A stretch of DNA of 38,333 nucleotides. Source: Chryseobacterium sp. S0630 (GTDB lineage Bacteria; Bacteroidota; Bacteroidia; Flavobacteriales; Weeksellaceae). The position numbers and the translations under genes are program-made. Of this stretch, positions 7,030 through 14,914 are shown piece by piece. Location of the stretch: positions 1 to 38,333 of the forward strand of contig NZ_JAMZGF010000054.1 in assembly GCF_024158915.1 (NCBI RefSeq), written 5' to 3'. Every line of letters starts with the position of its first letter. The first letter of the stretch is position 1. Below the pieces are notes generated by a model, which was not told the origin of the DNA, did no database searches, and saw nothing but the letters and a program-made list of their open reading frames with translations.

Positions 7030-7833
7030 TTAACCAAAAAAGCGTTCATTCATCAGATTAATTACCTTTTCTATACCTTCTTTTCTCAGCCATTCATATT
7101 CAGAAGTTGCCAGTTCGCCAGCAATATAATGAAGCTGCTCTCTGTTGTCTGTGGCGGCTTCATACACAATATCAGCAATGGTTTCAGGAGTATCGCGTTT
7201 TGCAGATGAATCCGCTCTCATGGCTGTTATATATTGATTGAAAATATGCTGATAATCGGGATGGGAAACCATTTGTGCATTGCTTCCGAAATTGGTCTGC
7301 ATATAAGCAGGAACTACTGTTTTAATCTTAATCTCCCACTCTTTCAGTTCGTAGCTCATTCCTTCTGTCCATTTCTCCAGTGCAGATTTTGTGGCAGCAT
7401 ACACGGAAACAAACGGGTAAGGAATATTAGCTGTAGATGAGGTTACCGTAATAATTGTTCCATTTTTTCTGGCTCTTAAATAAGGAAGAAATGATTTTGT
7501 CACCAGTAGTGTTCCTAAGAAATTGGTATTAATCTGTTGAGCTAATTCTTCATCCGCAATTCCTTCAAAAGGTCCCATAAGTCCGTAGGCTGCATTATTC
7601 AATACTACATCCACCGGACTTATTTTTTCTGCTTCTGAAGCAATTCCGGAAATCTGTTTCGGATCGCTGATATCTAATTTCAGGAGATGAATGTTGGGCC
7701 ATTCTGTAAGGTCAGTTTCTTTTTCGGGATGCCTCATGGTGGCAATTACAGTCCAGCTTTTTGATGCAAATAGTTTGGCGGTGGATTTTCCTAATCCTGA
7801 TGATGCGCCTGTAATGAAAATTGTTGGGTTCAT
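7030..7833 (-). CDS. SDR family oxidoreductase
   Basis: A 267-aa classical short-chain dehydrogenase/reductase, a cytosolic enzyme that oxidises or reduces an alcohol/ketone pair with NAD(P). The Rossmann glycine motif is TGASSGLG (8-15), the structural motif NNAAYG starts at 79, and the catalytic residues are Ser132 or Ser133, Tyr145 and Lys149 (YAATK). Length and motif order are typical. Substrate unknown. It is the last of three minus-strand genes (SDR, Crp-type regulator, SDR). It has its own upstream -7-like box (minus CAACTTTG at 7859-7866) and the 16-bp dyad at 7888-7903, identical to the one before the regulator gene. This suggests that the neighbouring Crp/Fnr-type protein controls it. 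Confidence 0.88.
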   Translation of the reverse strand: MNPTIFITGASSGLGKSTAKLFASKSWTVIATMRHPEKETDLTEWPNIHLLKLDISDPKQISGIASEAEKISPVDVVLNNAAYGLMGPFEGIADEELAQQINTNFLGTLLVTKSFLPYLRARKNGTIITVTSSTANIPYPFVSVYAATKSALEKWTEGMSYELKEWEIKIKTVVPAYMQTNFGSNAQMVSHPDYQHIFNQYITAMRADSSAKRDTPETIADIVYEAATDNREQLHYIAGELATSEYEWLRKEGIEKVINLMNERFFG

Positions 7834-7887
7834 TTTTTATTCTTTTATATTGATATTGCAAAGTTGCAACGATAAAAAAAGAACCCG

Positions 7888-7903
7888 TTTACCATTTGGT
7901 AAA
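7888..7903. promoter_or_regulatory. Candidate Crp/Fnr-family operator, SDR side
   Basis: TTTACCATTTGGTAAA: 6-bp inverted arms TTTACC/GGTAAA around 4 bases, the geometry of Crp/Fnr-family sites. Identical to 8502-8517. Its centre is about 29-30 nt upstream of the -7-like box at 7859-7866, so it overlaps the -33 region. Confidence 0.65.
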
Positions 7904-7910
7904 AAGCATC

Positions 7911-8468
7911 TTAACGGATATTTTTCCTGATTCTGCTTAATGACTGCTGGGTAATTCCCAGATAAGAAGCGATATAAGACAAAGGAATACGATTGACCAA
8001 CGTGGGATATTTTTCCATAAATTCCAGATAACGGGTGGTAGCATCCTGAGAGACTAATGGGCTTACTCTTTCCAGCTTTTGGGCAAGGGCTTTATTGGTT
8101 ACTTTTTGAATGATATTTTCCCAATCGATAATGGTATCTGAAATTTCTTTCCAGTCCTGATTAGAAAACACCAGCAGTTTACAGTCTGTTGCGGCCTGAA
8201 TATATTCTGTAGAAGGCACATTTTTCAGATTAAAGAGCAAATGTTTTTCTTCAATAAAGATCTTGGTAATTTCTTCCCCTTTATTGTTATAATAGCAGAT
8301 ACGCATGATTCCGTCAAGAATAAAACCTACCTGTCTCAGGACTTTTCCTGCCTCTGCAAAATACTCATCTTTGCTCAGCTCAATCTCTTTTGCCTTGCTC
8401 ATGATAAGGTCTGTTTGCTGTTGGTTCAAATGACCAAACTGCAGGATATATTCTATAAACTCTTTCAT
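7911..8468 (-). CDS. Crp/Fnr family transcriptional regulator
   Basis: A 185-aa protein with an N-terminal cyclic-nucleotide-binding-like beta barrel and a C-terminal winged helix. The barrel shows FILDGIMRICYYNNKGEE and the last 25 residues are a helix-turn-helix (PLSYIASYLGITQQSLSRIR). Cysteines for an Fnr iron-sulphur cluster are absent, as in most Bacteroidota members of this family, so the signal is unknown. I start at the ATG at 8468 (MKEFIEY), not 24 nt upstream, because a perfect -7 box (minus TAACTTTG, 8474-8481) lies directly before it. The transcript then has almost no leader. The same 16-bp dyad occurs upstream of this gene and of the downstream SDR at matching distances, implying autoregulation plus control of the SDR. 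Related genes often sit beside SDR or stress genes. Confidence 0.85.
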   Translation of the reverse strand: MKEFIEYILQFGHLNQQQTDLIMSKAKEIELSKDEYFAEAGKVLRQVGFILDGIMRICYYNNKGEEITKIFIEEKHLLFNLKNVPSTEYIQAATDCKLLVFSNQDWKEISDTIIDWENIIQKVTNKALAQKLERVSPLVSQDATTRYLEFMEKYPTLVNRIPLSYIASYLGITQQSLSRIRKNIR

Positions 8469-8473
8469 GATAA

Positions 8474-8481
8474 CAAAGTTA
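8474..8481 (-). promoter_or_regulatory. -7 box of the Crp-type regulator (TAACTTTG)
   Basis: Perfect TAnnTTTG on the minus strand, ending only 5 nt before the ATG at 8468. The mRNA would therefore be leaderless or nearly so, and the box decides against the upstream start codon. Confidence 0.55.
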
Positions 8482-8501
8482 GTCATTGTCATTTGTTGGT
8501 A

Positions 8502-8517
8502 TTTACCATTTGGTAAA
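8502..8517. promoter_or_regulatory. Candidate Crp/Fnr-family operator, regulator side
   Basis: Exact second copy of TTTACCATTTGGTAAA. Its centre is about 28 nt upstream of the -7 box at 8474-8481, nearly the same spacing as at the SDR promoter. Position over the -33 region would suit repression. Confidence 0.65.
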
Positions 8518-8545
8518 AAATGACGTTATTAAAATAACTGTATCG

Positions 8546-9382
8546 CTATTCTTTAAAATCTGTGGATGAGGAAAGTTCCTTCCAATATTGTATCTGTTCA
8601 GCCAGTTCTGCAATTTTGTTTTCAGCTCTCTGGGTGGCATCACTTCCCAGGAATAGCAGTACCGGAGGATTTGTATGATCTGCAAGTTTGATAAAAACGT
8701 CTGCTACCTTCTCAGGATTTCCTAATTGTTTACCATCCATTTCATTCATTCTTTGATGAGCTGTCCTCAGAAACTGATAATCATCGATCTGATTCTCACT
8801 GAAAGCGATGGAATCCGGCTTGGCAAAATGGGTACGGAACCACCCAGGCAGCACTGCTGTCACAGAGATTCCCAATGGTTTCAGGTCATTGGCCAGCGCC
8901 TCTGATAAACCTGTTACTGCAAATTTTGCAGAAGAATACATACTCCATCCCAATCCAGGAGCGAAACCGGCAATGGATGAAATATTAATAATATGTCCGG
9001 AACGCTGATTTCTTAAATAAGGCAATGCCTGTTGAATGACTTTTACAACAGCGAAAAAATTAATCTCAAAATTTTCTTCAATTTCTGTGCTGCTTACTTC
9101 TTCTATAGCTCCACCCAGCCCATAGCCGGCATTATTCACTACCACATCCAGCCCTCCAAACTGCTGAACTGTTTTTTCAATAGACTGTTTAACAGATTGT
9201 TCATTTTTTAAATCCACTTCCAGAGGAAGAAAATTTTCCGAATTCACATCCAGCTTCTCCAATGCTTCAATGGTTCTTGAAGTAGCAGCCACTTTGTGCC
9301 CATTTTCTAAAAGTTTTTTAACCAATGAAAAACCTATTCCTTTAGATGCTCCGGTGATATACCAGATTTTTGTATGACTCAT
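8546..9382 (-). CDS. SDR family oxidoreductase
   Basis: A 278-aa classical SDR. TGASKGIG (10-17) binds the nucleotide, NNAGYG starts at 83, and the catalytic set is Ser135 or Ser136 in NISS, Tyr149 and Lys153 (YSSAK). The basic residue in the glycine motif (ASK) and Arg36 after strand beta2 suggest NADPH preference. Length is normal. The protein resembles the many uncharacterised SDRs that AraC-type regulators control in Chryseobacterium; the substrate is unknown. It lies between the AraC regulator (75 nt upstream) and the Crp-type regulator (77 nt downstream), all on the minus strand. Minus-strand TAATTTTG at 9399-9406 gives it its own promoter, about 16 nt before the ATG. Confidence 0.88.
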   Translation of the reverse strand: MSHTKIWYITGASKGIGFSLVKKLLENGHKVAATSRTIEALEKLDVNSENFLPLEVDLKNEQSVKQSIEKTVQQFGGLDVVVNNAGYGLGGAIEEVSSTEIEENFEINFFAVVKVIQQALPYLRNQRSGHIINISSIAGFAPGLGWSMYSSAKFAVTGLSEALANDLKPLGISVTAVLPGWFRTHFAKPDSIAFSENQIDDYQFLRTAHQRMNEMDGKQLGNPEKVADVFIKLADHTNPPVLLFLGSDATQRAENKIAELAEQIQYWKELSSSTDFKE

Positions 9383-9398
9383 GAATTTTATTTTTTCA

Positions 9399-9406
9399 CA
9401 AAATTA
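9399..9406 (-). promoter_or_regulatory. -7 box of the upstream SDR gene (TAATTTTG)
   Basis: Perfect TAnnTTTG on the minus strand, 16 nt before the ATG at 9382, in the 75-nt gap after the AraC gene. Confidence 0.5.
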
Positions 9407-9457
9407 CCGCATACATTCACCGGTATTTTGTCATATACAAACCAATAATTGTCAAAT

Positions 9458-10363
9458 TCAAACCCTTCTTATACTTGTTGGGTTGCTGTCTGTCTGCTTT
9501 TTGAAAAAGTTATTAAAATGGGATTGATCTTCAAAGCCCAGCACATAGCTGATTTCTGAAATATTCCAGTCTGTATATTTTAAAAGAACCTTGGCTTCAG
9601 AGATTAGCCTTTCAAATATATGTTCTGTAGTGGTGCGGCCTGTCTGTTTTTTTATAGCCCGGTTGAGATAATTGACATGAATATTCATCCGATCGGCAAA
9701 AGCTTTCGGTGAACGCAATTCGAAACGCTGAGCTGTTGATTCAAGGGGAAACTGCCTTTCCAGCAATTCCATAAACACAGTAGTAACTCTTAACGATGCA
9801 TTGGTATGTCCAGAAACTGTATTGACGGGCTGTAACTTCACCCCATAATAGATCAGTTCACTGACATAATTTTTAATGAGATCATATTTATAGACAAAGT
9901 CTGAATCAGTTTCTCTGATTATTTTTTCAAATATCGTTTTGATTTCTGACGTTTCTTCCTCGTTCAAGCTGAAAACAGGATGTGCACCTGCCGCAAACAA
10001 AGGAAGTTCGAATAGATTCAAACGAAAATTCCCTTTAAAAAACTCATCTTTAAAAACACAAAAACAACCATTAGTATCCGCTTCCAAAGGTTCATAAGTA
10101 TACGGCACATGAGGATTAAAGAAGAGCAAAGTATTGCCTGTAACCGGAATACTCCGGTCTCCGTAATGAAATATATTATCACCACTGAACAGCATAATTT
10201 TATAGAAATCTCTTCGGATAAAGGTGGGTGAGGAAGTATGGGAGCTTATTCTGTCTTCAATTCTAAAGACATTAAACTGTCCGTCGTTTTGGGGAAAATC
10301 TCCCGATAAAGCTCCATATTTATTCCTGTAAAACTCATCAAGTGTCTCGGTAGTTTTTGCCAT
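9458..10363 (-). CDS. AraC family transcriptional regulator
   Basis: A 301-aa regulator. The N-terminal ~170 residues form the cupin-like sensing part (HYGDRSIPVTGNTLLFFNPHVPYTYEP), and the last ~100 form two helix-turn-helix units. The second unit is clear: DWNISEISYVLGFEDQSHFNNFFKKQTDSNPTSIR split over residues ~264-300. The inducer is unknown. It starts 12 nt after the LysR gene on the same strand, so the two are probably co-transcribed. The SDR immediately downstream is the natural target, as AraC-SDR neighbours are frequent in flavobacteria. No DNA site could be picked out by eye. Confidence 0.88.
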   Translation of the reverse strand: MAKTTETLDEFYRNKYGALSGDFPQNDGQFNVFRIEDRISSHTSSPTFIRRDFYKIMLFSGDNIFHYGDRSIPVTGNTLLFFNPHVPYTYEPLEADTNGCFCVFKDEFFKGNFRLNLFELPLFAAGAHPVFSLNEEETSEIKTIFEKIIRETDSDFVYKYDLIKNYVSELIYYGVKLQPVNTVSGHTNASLRVTTVFMELLERQFPLESTAQRFELRSPKAFADRMNIHVNYLNRAIKKQTGRTTTEHIFERLISEAKVLLKYTDWNISEISYVLGFEDQSHFNNFFKKQTDSNPTSIRRV

Positions 10364-10375
10364 ATCCTTTATAAT

Positions 10376-11239
10376 TTATACTTCTAAATGCATATCAATA
10401 AAACACTGTAAAGCTTTCGACTGCGGTCCGTCTTTTCTAAAAACAAGAATCGTATTCATTGTTCCCAGCTGCTTATTCAGTCCATAAGTCTTGATTCCTC
10501 TTCCTGCATAATATTTAGTAACCACTTCTTCCGGCAATATGCTGACTCCTAACCCTGCTTCCACAAAGTTGATGACTCCTTCAATAGAATTCAGAACTGT
10601 ACTTTTGTAGTTAAGAATTCCTTTGTGGCTTAACCAGGATTCTAACCTTTCCCTGAAAATACATCCTTCATCAAAGACCACTATTTTCAAGGGTTCTTTC
10701 TCCATCAATGTCTGCAGACTGGGACCTTTTGAGGAAGCCAGAATCACAAGCTGCTCTTCCTTAATGCAGATTTTTTCCAGTCCTTTGGCATTCACAGGAG
10801 CAGAAACAAAAGCAGCATCCAGGTTGTAATTCAGAACATCAGACAGCACTGAATCTCTGGTATCTGATTTGAATTCAAGCTCAATATCAGGATATTTTTC
10901 ATCAAAAGTATTGAGGATTTCCGGAACTTTCAGTGCCATTGTTGTTTCTATACAACCTATTTTCAAACATCCTCTGATATTATCACCACTCTGGATATTA
11001 TTTTTTGCTTCTTCCACCAAATGCTGAATCTGTTTTGAATACTGCATCAGGATTATCCCATCAGAAGTAAGCTCTACCCTTCTGGATGTCCGGGAGAAGA
11101 GCTTTGTATTAAACTCATCTTCAAGGTTTTTTATTCTTGCCGTAACGTTCGACTGAACCGTAAACATCACAGAAGCTGCCTTTGTAAAACTTCCTGTTTC
11201 AGCTACGGCTTCAAATATTTTTAAATCATTAATGTTCAT
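10376..11239 (-). CDS. LysR family transcriptional regulator
   Basis: A 287-aa LysR-type regulator. Residues 1-60 form the winged helix-turn-helix (FEAVAETGSFTKAASVMF, then VTARIKNLEDEFNTKLFSR), and the rest is the periplasmic-binding-protein-like effector domain. It is divergent from the secreted alpha/beta hydrolase gene, the usual arrangement for a LysR protein and its target. The 94-nt divergent region contains ATC-N9-GAT (11248-11262), the classic LysR T-N11-A dyad. Ligand unknown. The AraC gene follows at 12 nt, so the two regulators seem to form one transcription unit. Confidence 0.9.
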   Translation of the reverse strand: MNINDLKIFEAVAETGSFTKAASVMFTVQSNVTARIKNLEDEFNTKLFSRTSRRVELTSDGIILMQYSKQIQHLVEEAKNNIQSGDNIRGCLKIGCIETTMALKVPEILNTFDEKYPDIELEFKSDTRDSVLSDVLNYNLDAAFVSAPVNAKGLEKICIKEEQLVILASSKGPSLQTLMEKEPLKIVVFDEGCIFRERLESWLSHKGILNYKSTVLNSIEGVINFVEAGLGVSILPEEVVTKYYAGRGIKTYGLNKQLGTMNTILVFRKDGPQSKALQCFIDMHLEV

Positions 11240-11247
11240 CTTAATTA

Positions 11248-11262
11248 ATCATTATTAGTGAT
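11248..11262. promoter_or_regulatory. Candidate LysR box (ATC-N9-GAT)
   Basis: An inverted repeat AATCA/TGATT around 7 bases, giving ATC-N9-GAT, in the divergent region between the LysR gene and the hydrolase gene. It lies 9 nt upstream of the LysR start and about 45 nt upstream of the hydrolase -7 box, a suitable place for autoregulation and activation. AT-rich DNA makes chance dyads common. Confidence 0.45.
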
Positions 11263-11307
11263 TTAACTTATTATAATTAATCGTTTTTAATAATCAAATA
11301 TCCGTAT

Positions 11308-11315
11308 TAATTTTG
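11308..11315 (+). promoter_or_regulatory. -7 box of the hydrolase gene (TAATTTTG)
   Basis: Perfect TAnnTTTG, 18 nt before the ATG at 11334. Confidence 0.55.
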
Positions 11316-11333
11316 GACTATCAAAAAAAATAA

Positions 11334-12311
11334 ATGAAAATAATTTCAAGACAATTCATTGCAGGTGTATCAGTTGCCCTTTTCACTGGCACTATGGCAA
11401 TGGCACAAACCAATCAAAAATTACGTGTAAATAATCACATTATGGAAAATCACCCTGTTCACTACCGCAACATCAAAGTAAATGATTTAAATCTGTTTTA
11501 CAGAGAAGCAGGTCCGGCCAATGCGCCTACGATACTTCTTCTGCACGGATATCCTACCTCATCTCATATGTTCAGAAATCTGATCCCGATTTTAAGCAAA
11601 AAATACCATGTCATAGCTCCGGATCTGCCGGGATTTGGCTATTCTGATGCTCCGGATCATAAGGAATTCTCTTATACCTTCGACAATCTTGCAGGAACGG
11701 TAGAGGCATTTGTAGAAAAGCTGAATATGAAACGTTTTGCCATTTACATCTTTGATTATGGCGCTCCGGTAGGCTTACGTCTCGCCATGAACAATCCTGA
11801 AAAAATCACAGGGATTGTTTCACAAAACGGAAATGCCTATGAAGAAGGGTTAAGCAATGAATGGAATCCGATCCAGAAATACTGGCAGGACACAACGGAA
11901 GCCAACCGCCTTGCATTAAAAGGTTTCGTTTCTAAAGAAGTTACTCTGTTTCAGTATCAACATGGTGTATCCGACCCTTCTTTGATTGCACCGGAAGCCT
12001 ACACTCTTGACCAGAAATTCCTTGACCGACCGGGAAATATAGAAATTCAGTTGGATCTGGTAAAAGATTACAGAACCAATGTGGCTTTATATCCAAAATT
12101 CCATGAATATTTCAGAAAGCATCAGCCCCAATTATTATTAGTATGGGGAAACAAAGATCCCTATTTCCTTCCTGCAGGAGCTGAAGCGTATAAAAAAGAT
12201 CTGCCGGAAGCGAAATTAAAATTTTATGACACCGGACACTTTGCCCTGGAAACCCATGCGGAAGAAATAGGTGCTGAAATCTTTGAATTTATGGGGAAGT
12301 TACCTCAATAG
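11334..12311 (+). CDS. Secreted alpha/beta hydrolase, haloalkane dehalogenase/epoxide hydrolase-like
   Basis: A 325-aa alpha/beta-fold hydrolase with an N-terminal signal peptide (hydrophobic run ending AMAQ near residue 25), so it acts in the periplasm or outside. The oxyanion motif is HGYPTSS (71-77). The nucleophile elbow reads FDYGAPVG, placing Asp141 where serine esterases have Ser. Asp is the nucleophile of haloalkane dehalogenases and epoxide hydrolases, which form an alkyl-enzyme ester. D275 (GNKDPYF) and H302 (TGHFALE) are candidates for the remaining acid and base. The LysR gene is divergent and an MDR reductase follows 25 nt downstream on the same strand, forming a likely two-gene detoxification or catabolic operon. 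Natural substrate unknown; members with this elbow are often just called alpha/beta hydrolase. Confidence 0.85.
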   Translation: MKIISRQFIAGVSVALFTGTMAMAQTNQKLRVNNHIMENHPVHYRNIKVNDLNLFYREAGPANAPTILLLHGYPTSSHMFRNLIPILSKKYHVIAPDLPGFGYSDAPDHKEFSYTFDNLAGTVEAFVEKLNMKRFAIYIFDYGAPVGLRLAMNNPEKITGIVSQNGNAYEEGLSNEWNPIQKYWQDTTEANRLALKGFVSKEVTLFQYQHGVSDPSLIAPEAYTLDQKFLDRPGNIEIQLDLVKDYRTNVALYPKFHEYFRKHQPQLLLVWGNKDPYFLPAGAEAYKKDLPEAKLKFYDTGHFALETHAEEIGAEIFEFMGKLPQ

Positions 12312-12336
12312 AGCATATAATCAATTGCTAAGAAAT

Positions 12337-13299
12337 ATGAAAACAATTGTTATTAAAAACTACGGCGGGCCAGAAGTTCTGCAGCTGGAGGAAATGTCTG
12401 TTCCTGTTATAAAAAATCCGTCTCAGGTTTTGGTAAAAGTAAGAGCAACCTCTATTAATCCTCTTGATTATCAGGTAAGACGAGGTGATTATGCGCCATT
12501 TTTCGAACTCCCTATTATAACGGGTCATGATATCGCTGGTGATATTATTGCAGTAGGTGAAGCGGTCAAAAAATGGAAACCTGGTGATAAGGTGTATTAT
12601 TCTCCCCGTTTTGGTAGCTCTGGCAGTTATACGGAGTATCACCTTACCGATGAATCTTCACTATCAAGAATGCCAGATAACATCAGCTATGAAGAGGCCG
12701 CTGCCATTCCACTTATCGGAGGAACAGTTTGGGAAATGCTGGTGGTAAGAGCACAATTAAAAAAAGGAGACAGCATTCTTATCCTTGGCGGAGCCGGAGG
12801 TGTTGGAACTCTTGCCATACAAGTCGCTAAGGCATTAGGAGCTTTTGTCTACACTACTGGACAAAGCATTCTGCATGAGGAATTAAAAAAGCTTGGAACA
12901 GATGTTGTCATTGATCACCATAAGGAAAACTGGATCGAGGAAATACAGACCTACACTAAAGGAAAGGGTGTGAATGTGATTATTGATACTGTAGGAGGAA
13001 CAACACTTTCAGACAGTCCACTTGCTTTAGCGGATTATGGTTCCGTGGTAACACTGGTGGATATTCCACAACCTCAAAACCTCATCAATGCCTGGGAAAA
13101 AAATGCAACGTATCATTTTGTTTTTACCCGACAAAGCAGGGATGAACTGCATCACATCACTGAATTAATTGAAAACGGATATGTAAAACCTGTGATAGAT
13201 AGTATATATCCGCTTGAAGAGGTTCAAAAAGCCCATCAGAGAATAGAGGATTCGAAAAGGGAAAAGCCTCTGTTTGGGAAGATTGTATTATCAGTTTAG
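12337..13299 (+). CDS. Zinc-independent MDR, quinone oxidoreductase-like (NADP-dependent)
   Basis: A 320-aa medium-chain dehydrogenase/reductase. The N-terminal GroES-like domain has YGGPEVLQLEE and SINPLDYQVRRGDY. The Rossmann part has GGAGGVGTLAIQVAKALGA near residues 150-168. Cys ligands for catalytic or structural zinc are absent, so it is of the quinone oxidoreductase (QOR)/zeta-crystallin type, which reduces quinones or activated alkenes with NADPH. I use the ATG at 12337 (MKTIVIKNYGG) because this residue order matches the family N-terminus; the 66 nt of open frame upstream overlap the hydrolase gene in another frame. The 25-nt gap to the hydrolase implies co-transcription. A very long perfect hairpin follows the stop codon. 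Confidence 0.88.
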   Translation: MKTIVIKNYGGPEVLQLEEMSVPVIKNPSQVLVKVRATSINPLDYQVRRGDYAPFFELPIITGHDIAGDIIAVGEAVKKWKPGDKVYYSPRFGSSGSYTEYHLTDESSLSRMPDNISYEEAAAIPLIGGTVWEMLVVRAQLKKGDSILILGGAGGVGTLAIQVAKALGAFVYTTGQSILHEELKKLGTDVVIDHHKENWIEEIQTYTKGKGVNVIIDTVGGTTLSDSPLALADYGSVVTLVDIPQPQNLINAWEKNATYHFVFTRQSRDELHHITELIENGYVKPVIDSIYPLEEVQKAHQRIEDSKREKPLFGKIVLSV

Positions 13300-13317
13300 T
13301 TTTTCTGAAATAAATTG

Positions 13318-13364
13318 GCAAAAGCTCCGGGCAAATATCTTCGATATTTGCCCGGAGCTTTTGC
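13318..13364. terminator. Perfect 22-bp hairpin after the MDR gene (probable terminator)
   Basis: Two 22-base arms are exactly complementary around a 3-base loop (TTC). The core is GC-rich (CTCCGGGC / GCCCGGAG). There is no long T run directly after, only CTTTTGC within the arm, so it may act as a bidirectional terminator or mRNA-stabilising hairpin. Such a long perfect stem is unusual for a simple terminator. Confidence 0.6.
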
Positions 13365-13459
13365 ATGGAGCTTTTCGGAACTATTTATTTCCAGCCCTTT
13401 TTAGGGAAGAAATATTTCACTACACCACCACATATATGATCCGTTTTGTAGCAAATCAT

Positions 13460-13467
13460 TATATTTG
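13460..13467 (+). promoter_or_regulatory. -7 box of the glycosylase gene (TATATTTG)
   Basis: Perfect TAnnTTTG, 38 nt before the ATG at 13506. No TTG at the expected -33 spacing. Confidence 0.5.
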
Positions 13468-13505
13468 AAAAAACATCATAAAACCTGTTTTCTTTGAATT
13501 AAAAT

Positions 13506-14717
13506 ATGGAAAAGACACTGACGCCAGAACAATTAAAGCTTATCACATTAAACAGTCAGGGATTAACTCAAAATACACCGTTTGGAACGGGAAAAGCTGC
13601 GGTTCTGAATGCTTTGCAACATCTCGGATATATTCAGATTGATACATTATCCATGGTAGAGCGGGCTCATCATCATACACTCTGGACAAGAATTCCGGAT
13701 TTTCGGACAGATGATCTGGAAGAACTGGTAGAGGAGCGTAAAGTATTTGAATACTGGTTCCACGCTGCGTCTTATCTTCCTATGAAAGATTTCCGCTATG
13801 TTTTGCCTCAAATGCTGACGATCAAAAGAGGTGAATCCCGTTATTACAATGCGGATCCTAAAGTGATGGAATATGTAGTAGACCTCATCCGCAACGAAGG
13901 ACCTAAAAGAGCAAGAGATTTTGAAAATGAAAGCCATAAAGCAGGAAGCTGGTGGAATTGGAAACCAGCCAAACTAGCTCTTGAAAGGCTTTTTATGCAG
14001 GGTGATCTGATGATCAGCGGACGTTCCGGAATGCAGAAAACATATGATCTGGCTGAAAGAGTTTTGCCGTCTTCTACGAATACTACAGAACCTACTCCAT
14101 TTGAGTTTGCTGAATATCTGGTAAAGACCAATCTGAGAGCCTATGGATTTACAACATTAAAACAAATCACTCACCTCAGGAAGGGAAATGATTTAAAGAC
14201 GAATGTCAATAAGGTTTTACAGATGATGCTTGAAGAAAATACAATATCAAAAGTGACTATTGAAGGAGGATCTTCTGCTTTTGTTCAAAATGAAATACTG
14301 GAAAGAACATTTGATCAGGCTAGTTCCAGTGTATGGCTGCTGTCTCCGTTTGATAATTCCATTATTCATCGGGAGCGGATCAAACAGATTTTTGATTTTG
14401 ATTTCCGTCTGGAATGTTATACTCCAAAGGAAAAAAGACAGTATGGTTATTTCTGTCTGCCTATACTGTTTGGAGATCAGTTTATCGGAAGGGTTGACTG
14501 CAAAGCTCACAGAAAAGAAAAAAAACTGGAACTGATTCATCTACATATTGAAAACAATACTATTGACTTTAATTTATGGCTTAAGCCTTTCGCAGAAACT
14601 ATAAAACGGTTTGCCATTTTCAATGGTTGTGAATCTTTGGCTCTGACTAAAATAAGTCCATCAAAGTTGGGTTCTTCTGTAAAAAAGGAATTGTCCAGAT
14701 TAAAGTTTAAAAAGTAA
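13506..14717 (+). CDS. Winged-helix DNA glycosylase, AlkX/YcaQ-like
   Basis: A 403-aa protein of the HTH_42 (YcaQ/AlkZ) family, made of tandem winged helices and a beta barrel. Family members remove bulky or cross-linked alkylated bases. The catalytic motif is seen as Q44-I45-D46 (GYIQIDTLS). Q-x-D marks the AlkX/YcaQ branch, which unhooks interstrand crosslinks, whereas the natural-product self-resistance AlkZ branch has Q-x-Q. Other family marks are VERAHHHTLWTR (51-62), WFHAASYLP and SPFDNSIIHRER. Length is normal for the family. It stands alone with its own -7 box and no biosynthetic cluster beside it, which fits a housekeeping repair role. The call is strong, the exact lesion inferred. 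Confidence 0.85.
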   Translation: MEKTLTPEQLKLITLNSQGLTQNTPFGTGKAAVLNALQHLGYIQIDTLSMVERAHHHTLWTRIPDFRTDDLEELVEERKVFEYWFHAASYLPMKDFRYVLPQMLTIKRGESRYYNADPKVMEYVVDLIRNEGPKRARDFENESHKAGSWWNWKPAKLALERLFMQGDLMISGRSGMQKTYDLAERVLPSSTNTTEPTPFEFAEYLVKTNLRAYGFTTLKQITHLRKGNDLKTNVNKVLQMMLEENTISKVTIEGGSSAFVQNEILERTFDQASSSVWLLSPFDNSIIHRERIKQIFDFDFRLECYTPKEKRQYGYFCLPILFGDQFIGRVDCKAHRKEKKLELIHLHIENNTIDFNLWLKPFAETIKRFAIFNGCESLALTKISPSKLGSSVKKELSRLKFKK

Positions 14718-14740
14718 TTGATAGCTATTTAAAAGACAAA

Positions 14741-14891
14741 AGGCTGTCTCAAAGGTCAAATAATTTGGCTTTTGTCATTGACTACGTCGAATCTTTGATT
14801 TCTGACGAAGGAAGAATCTTATTGATAACCAAATATATGAGATTCTTCACTACATTTCATTTCATTCAGAATGACACTTTTGAGACAACCT
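14741..14891. repeat. MITE-like palindromic element between convergent genes
   Basis: Terminal arms AGGCTGTCTCAAAGGT (14741-14756) and ACTTTTGAGACAACCT (14876-14891) are inverted copies with 14 of 16 positions matching. Inside, GAAGAATCT and AGATTCTTC form a second dyad. The 151-bp unit is non-coding and lies between two genes that end toward each other, so it may also terminate transcription on both strands. The outline fits a dispersed intergenic repeat; family membership elsewhere could not be tested here. Confidence 0.6.
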
Positions 14892-14914
14892 CTTTATTTT
14901 CAGGATAATTCCGA

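Noticed and set aside
7030..7440. Plus-strand frames opposite the SDR gene
   Set aside because: They overlap a clear SDR with all catalytic motifs; no promoter, family or composition supports them.
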